Assembly (NCBI GenBank): GCA_003819755.1
Contig: RPQK01000050.1
Location: 1-18,074, forward strand
DNA length: 18,074 nucleotides
From: Acidobacteriota bacterium
GTDB lineage: Bacteria; Acidobacteriota; UBA6911; RPQK01
Direction: 5' to 3'
The notes beneath the pieces were generated by a model that was given only the letters and a program-made list of their open reading frames with translations, had not been told where the DNA came from and made no database searches. The position numbers and the translations under genes are program-made. Positions 14,690-18,074 of this stretch are shown piece by piece. How positions within the stretch are numbered: the first letter of the stretch is position 1; every line of letters begins with the position of its first letter.

Positions 14690-16491
14690 GTCCGTGTCGT
14701 GCTCCCCGGTGCGGCGGGCAGCCAGACGGTAAAGGTTGTGCCTTGGCCCTCATGGCTCTGCACGTCGATTTTCCCTTCGTAGCGTGCCACCAGGTCCTTA
14801 ACGATGGCGAGCCCCAGACCGGTCCCATGTTCCTCAAGAGCCTTGGCGTTGTCGGCACGGAAGAACTCGTCGAACACCCGCGATAACGCTAGGTGCGGGA
14901 TTCCGATGCCCGAGTCGGAGACATCCACTCTGATAAGCCCGTCCTCATTCCTGACGCTCACACACGCCGTACCCTGATCCGTGTACTTGATGGCGTTATC
15001 CAGCAGGTTACCGAACAGAGTGCCGAGCTCGTCCTCGCGACCCCAGATTTCCGGGCACGGATCGGCGCACCTCAGGATCAACTTGATCCCTTTCGCTTTT
15101 GCGCGCGGTTCACAACGATCGTAGAGATCCTTCAACACCTCAACCAGCGGTACTCTGCTGCGTTCCGGCCGGGCCAGAACGTCGGCTTTCGCAGCAGCCA
15201 GGTTGAGCAGGTCATCGACCAAGTCCTGAAGATGACGCAGGCGGCATTGCGCTCGTTGTATCAAATCCCTCTGTTTCTCGTTCAGTTCGCCCACGTAGTC
15301 GCTCAGGAGAACATTCACCAGGCTTTGTGCAACCTGAATGGGAGAACGGAGCTCATGCGTGACCATCCTGGCAAACTGCGATTTTTGCCGGTTAAGGTCT
15401 TCGAGTATCCGATATGATCGGGCATTCCCGATCGCCACTGAACCCTGGGCTGCCACCGCTGCGAGGAACTCCGCATCGTCCTCCTGGAACCTGTGGCCGG
15501 CGGCGCCGTATGCTCGCAGGACACCGGTAAGTCCCTGTTTGCCAACCAGCGGAGTACTCAGGATGGACTCGATCCCCTCTTCCCTTACCTGCTCGCGATG
15601 GCGGACGCGCTCGTCGTTAGGCGCATCGGAGATCAGGATGGTCTTTCCGGAGAGGGCCTCACGGTCAATGACCGAGCTGGCGAGGGGTACAGAGGCGTGA
15701 CTCATGTAGGCCTGGCTGAGGCCGTGAGCCGCAACCATTTCCAGGTGGGTGCCGGTCGAGTTCAGAAGCCGAATGGACGCGGCCTTGCATTTCAGAACCC
15801 GGGTTGTCGCCTCCGTCAGCCGGTTCAAGACCTGCTCCAGGTCCAAGGTGGAGGTAGTCGCCCGCGCGCTCTCGTAAAGCCCGGTCACCTCCTCCTCACG
15901 TCTACGCAGCCGCCTCGAAAGGGCCATCGAAAAGTAGGCCGTGACGTAGGCGGCACTGGTGAAGAAGAAAAGGACGCCTGCGATGTAGATGGGACTCCGA
16001 TAGAGGGTCGCCTCGAAAATCGCAATGTGCGGTATCTGGCCGTGATACTCGGCGAACGCGACGCCGGCAACCAAAAGAGGGGCAAACGTCACGTACAGAA
16101 AACCCCGGTCGTGCGGCAAAAGAAACGAGGCGATGATGATGTGGAACACGAAGAAGAAGATCACGGGGCTCGAAACCCCACCGGAGTAATGGATCAGGAT
16201 CGTCATGGCGATCCAGTCCAGCCCGATCTCCGCCCGGGTGAACCATTCCAAAGCCGTATCCGAGAAGTGGTTCTGTCGCAACGCGCCCAGAATTTGCCTG
16301 AGTGCCAGGTTGTAGGCAGCGACCGCAAAACCGACAAGGTAAAACGGAAGTGCACGAACGTTGAGGTTCAGGCCGGCGGTAACGGTAAAAGTGAGTGCTA
16401 TGACCGCTGCTCCGGCGACCCACCGTAAACGGATCAACCAGTCCAAACTGTTGATCAGTTCCTGTTGGGCGATCGTGCGTTCGTGGTCCAA
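14665..16491 (-). CDS. Membrane-bound sensor histidine kinase with GAF domain
   Basis: The 608-residue protein has about six hydrophobic segments (about 22-195), a short coiled linker (RRLRRREEEVTGLYE), a GAF domain (about 215-360), a HisKA dimerisation domain with phospho-acceptor H379 in MVTHELRSPIQ, and an HATPase domain (N box GNLLDNAIKYT, G1 DSGIGIP, G2 GTGLGLAIV). It would sense a membrane or GAF-bound signal and phosphorylate a receiver, most simply the adjacent CheY-like protein. It is last in the complex I-like operon. The start is TTG, supported by AGGAG 6 nt upstream. The final residues SRGEGA before the TAG are encoded by an arm of the flanking repeat, so the C-terminus may have been altered by repeat insertion. 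The ligand is unknown. Confidence 0.93.
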   Translation of the reverse strand: MDHERTIAQQELINSLDWLIRLRWVAGAAVIALTFTVTAGLNLNVRALPFYLVGFAVAAYNLALRQILGALRQNHFSDTALEWFTRAEIGLDWIAMTILIHYSGGVSSPVIFFFVFHIIIASFLLPHDRGFLYVTFAPLLVAGVAFAEYHGQIPHIAIFEATLYRSPIYIAGVLFFFTSAAYVTAYFSMALSRRLRRREEEVTGLYESARATTSTLDLEQVLNRLTEATTRVLKCKAASIRLLNSTGTHLEMVAAHGLSQAYMSHASVPLASSVIDREALSGKTILISDAPNDERVRHREQVREEGIESILSTPLVGKQGLTGVLRAYGAAGHRFQEDDAEFLAAVAAQGSVAIGNARSYRILEDLNRQKSQFARMVTHELRSPIQVAQSLVNVLLSDYVGELNEKQRDLIQRAQCRLRHLQDLVDDLLNLAAAKADVLARPERSRVPLVEVLKDLYDRCEPRAKAKGIKLILRCADPCPEIWGREDELGTLFGNLLDNAIKYTDQGTACVSVRNEDGLIRVDVSDSGIGIPHLALSRVFDEFFRADNAKALEEHGTGLGLAIVKDLVARYEGKIDVQSHEGQGTTFTVWLPAAPGSTTRTKSRGEGA

Positions 16492-16497
16492 ATCGAT

Positions 16498-16502
16498 CTC
16501 CT
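16498..16502 (-). promoter_or_regulatory. Ribosome binding site supporting a TTG start
   Basis: AGGAG on the minus strand lies 6 nt before the TTG of the histidine kinase gene. It sits within a few bases of the preceding palindrome, so folding of that stem could affect access to it. Confidence 0.8.
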
Positions 16503-16506
16503 GATT

Positions 16507-16590
16507 TTCTAAAGGACCTCAACGACCTCAAAGACCTCAAGGACCAGATTAAGTCCTTGAGGTCCTTGAGGTCTTTGAGGTCCTTTAGAA
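16507..16590. repeat. Inverted repeat of the 9-bp CTCAAGGAC unit, second locus
   Basis: The arms 16507-16544 and 16553-16590 pair over 38 bp with two mismatches and an 8-nt loop. They contain about three CTCAAGGAC-type units per arm, the unit also found at 2923-3064. It lies between the response regulator stop (14 bp away) and the ribosome site of the kinase, inside an operon, and has no T-tract. Confidence 0.95.
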
Positions 16591-16604
16591 CGCGGCTCTG
16601 CGCC

Positions 16605-17009
16605 CTACCCGGCACGCTTGCCGAGCAACTCGTTCACCTTCGCCAGCAACTGCTCGGGACTCGCCGATTTCTCCAGGAACGCGTCGATGGGGAGATAGTC
16701 CTGGTCCGGGGCAAAACGAAGGGGAGTTACGTCGTGAATGGAGGTGAGCACGAGAATTGGAATGGTTCGGCAGTCAGCATATTCGGAATCGGGCGACGGG
16801 TCGCGCAGAGTCAAAGAGACATGAAAACCCTCAGTGAAGGACTCCATCATGACGTCAAGAATTATCAGGTCCGGGTTGACGGTCTTCACCGCCGCCAACC
16901 CCTCCCGGCCGCTTCGCGCTGAGAAGAACTTGTGCCCACAGAACTCCAGAGGGATCCGAGTGGCAAGAATGATGTCCGGATCATCATCAATCATGAGGAT
17001 CTTGGCCAT
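16605..17009 (-). CDS. Single-domain response regulator (CheY-like receiver)
   Basis: The 134-residue protein is only a receiver domain: acidic pocket D8-D9-D10, phospho-acceptor D52 in LIILDVMM, T89 in VLTS, and K114 in FLEKS. An insertion around residues 56-82 (ESFTEGFHVSLTLRDPSPDSEYADC) makes it a little longer than CheY. There is no DNA-binding or enzyme output domain, so it should act by protein contact, perhaps on the neighbouring membrane complex or in a phosphorelay; this is inference. GAGGAG lies 7 nt before the ATG, and the gene is 17 nt downstream of the NuoB-like gene, so it is co-transcribed with it. The histidine kinase follows after the palindrome. Confidence 0.93.
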   Translation of the reverse strand: MAKILMIDDDPDIILATRIPLEFCGHKFFSARSGREGLAAVKTVNPDLIILDVMMESFTEGFHVSLTLRDPSPDSEYADCRTIPILVLTSIHDVTPLRFAPDQDYLPIDAFLEKSASPEQLLAKVNELLGKRAG

Positions 17010-17026
17010 GCTCTTTCTCCTCTAAA

Positions 17027-17548
17027 TCACAAACGGGCAGCCAGCGGCGGATTCAGGCGCCGGTATTCCTCCAGGAAGTTGTCGGAAACATGCCGCGCCG
17101 CCACTTTCCTGGTCACCGCCCCGAGAGCAAGCGCCACCCCGTAGACAATAGCCTCGGGACGCGGCGGGCAGCCGGGGATATAGTAGTTCACTGGCAGGAC
17201 CTTGTTGGCCCCTCCGACAACATTGTAGGAGTCATACCAGATCCCGCCGCCACAGGAGCAACTCCCTACAGCGAAGATGAGCCTCGGCTCGGGTACCGCC
17301 TCCAGCAATCGGGCCACATGCGGGACAATCTGCCTCGTGACCGGGCCACTGACCAGAAGCACATCCGCATGACGCGGAGACCCGACCAACCTGATCCCGA
17401 ATCGTTCAGCATCGTAGTAAGGGGTCAGAACATTAATGACTTCGATGTCGCAGCCGTTGCAGGCGCCCAGGTTAACGTGGAACACCCAAAGGGATTTGGG
17501 AAAGGCTTTCATGAAAAGCTGGCGCAATTGTCTCGAAAACGCGTTCAT
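17027..17548 (-). CDS. NuoB/EchC/HycG-like Fe-S subunit (20 kDa subunit family)
   Basis: The 173-residue protein has the complete [4Fe-4S] N2-type cluster set: C30 and C33 in GACNGCDIEV, C97 in VGSCSCGGG, and C127 in IPGCPPRPE. This family forms the electron-transferring small subunit of complex I and of group 4 membrane [NiFe] hydrogenases (Ech, Hyc/Hyf). The GACNGCDIE form resembles the hydrogenase branch (EchC, HyfI) more than NuoB, which typically has consecutive cysteines; this is my judgement without an alignment. Its start codon is 9 nt from the upstream membrane-subunit stop, and that TGA is part of its Shine-Dalgarno (TGAGGA), so translation is coupled. The catalytic large subunit is not in the window. 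Confidence 0.92.
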   Translation of the reverse strand: MNAFSRQLRQLFMKAFPKSLWVFHVNLGACNGCDIEVINVLTPYYDAERFGIRLVGSPRHADVLLVSGPVTRQIVPHVARLLEAVPEPRLIFAVGSCSCGGGIWYDSYNVVGGANKVLPVNYYIPGCPPRPEAIVYGVALALGAVTRKVAARHVSDNFLEEYRRLNPPLAARL

Positions 17549-17557
17549 GTTCTTTCC

Positions 17558-18074
17558 TCAGCCGGCCAGCATCGCCAGGATCGACCTGGTCGCACCGTCC
17601 AGAACCGGATATAGAGTCTGCGGAAGGATCCCCAGAAAGATGATCAACGACGCGATCAGAACCATCGGGATCATCATGGGAAGAGGCACCTCGCGATTCT
17701 CGGCCGTTAAAGCCGCTACCTTCGGCGACTCCTCCGACCAGAAGACTCGATTTGCCGCCCAGATCAGTCCTGCCAGGGTCAGAACTCCAGCAAACGTTGC
17801 AATGCTCAACGCCCACCACATTTTCAACCTGGCCAAGGCGAGAATGATCGTGTACTTGCTCATAAAACCCGCCAGGAAAGGCATTCCTCCCATCGAAAGG
17901 GCGCCCAGGAAGAAACAGAAGGCGGTTATCGGCATCTTTTGGGCAAGGCCACCCAGCTCGGAAATCCTTCTGATGCCGACTCGGTAGATCACCGCACCCG
18001 CGCAGAGGAAGAGGAGGCTTTTGGCCAGAAGATGGGTCACCACGTGGAAGAACCCGCCGTAGAGCCCCAGATAG
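17558..18074 (-). CDS. NuoL/M/N-like (Mrp antiporter-type) proton-pumping membrane subunit, partial
   Basis: The C-terminal 172 or so residues are present; the 5' part lies beyond the right edge. HVVTHLLAKSLLFLCAGAVIY contains the conserved His and Lys of the proton channel, and PITAFCFFLGALSMGGMPFLAGFMSKY is the broken-helix region after it. Several hydrophobic segments follow to the C-terminus. These match antiporter-like subunits of complex I, Ech/Hyf hydrogenases and Mrp. A GTG at 18043 could be read as a start, but the homologous frame continues in phase to the edge, so the gene is truncated by the window rather than short. It heads the visible part of the operon. Confidence 0.92.
   Translation of the reverse strand, partial: YLGLYGGFFHVVTHLLAKSLLFLCAGAVIYRVGIRRISELGGLAQKMPITAFCFFLGALSMGGMPFLAGFMSKYTIILALARLKMWWALSIATFAGVLTLAGLIWAANRVFWSEESPKVAALTAENREVPLPMMIPMVLIASLIIFLGILPQTLYPVLDGATRSILAMLAG

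Noticed and set aside
15493..16428. 311-codon open frame opposite the histidine kinase
   Set aside because: It is an antisense shadow of the membrane and GAF region, highly charged and without a recognisable family.
17558..18043. Complete short gene starting at GTG 18043
   Set aside because: The frame continues in phase to the window edge with residues expected upstream in the NuoL/M/N family, so the gene is cut by the window.

Overview
The window is GC-rich, tightly packed bacterial chromosome. It carries 14 recognisable protein genes, the last three codons or more of another at the left edge, and no tRNA, rRNA, CRISPR array or transposase that I can see. Several traits suggest an Acidobacteriota-type (Solibacter-like) soil or sediment heterotroph: a Tat-exported DUF362 protein, PQQ-type beta-propeller, sulfatase and DinB proteins, a GH2 hydrolase, and a two-component system joined to a complex I-like operon. 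This placement is inference; Planctomycetota or Verrucomicrobiota cannot be excluded. No gap between genes exceeds 300 bases.

Layout. 1-53 is the 3' end of a plus-strand CDS. 157-2805 (+) is a secreted GH2 exo-beta-glucosaminidase-like hydrolase. 3083-7145 (-) is an operon read right to left: IlvD/Edd-type dehydratase, MFS hexuronate/sugar-acid symporter, DapA-family lyase. 7331-12450 (+) holds a DUF362 protein, a beta-propeller protein, a PfkB kinase resembling KDG kinase, and a sulfatase. 12532-13878 (-) is a sugar-porter MFS protein. 14045-14554 (+) is a DinB-like protein. 14665-18074 (-) is an operon read right to left: a partial NuoL/M/N-like membrane subunit, a NuoB/EchC-like Fe-S subunit, a CheY-like response regulator and a GAF-domain membrane histidine kinase.

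How it may work together. The left two thirds looks like a carbohydrate-use island. Secreted GH2 and sulfatase would trim a sulfated or amino-sugar-containing polysaccharide. The two MFS transporters would import sugars and sugar acids. A dehydratase would give a 2-keto-3-deoxy acid, which the DapA-like lyase could cleave directly or the PfkB kinase could phosphorylate. The right end is energy metabolism (group 4 [NiFe]-hydrogenase or complex I-like) with its own sensor pair.

The most unusual feature is between the genes. Seven of the main gene gaps hold a long inverted repeat, and most arms are short direct repeats of 7-9 bp (AATCCTGT, CTCAAGGAC, GCGGATAAC, GCTGACN, GGGGCGAA types). They have different sequences but one architecture. 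Most begin within about 15 bp of a stop codon, and none is followed by a T-tract. Two unit families occur twice. They behave like an unnamed class of intergenic palindrome and are the main candidate for something undescribed here.
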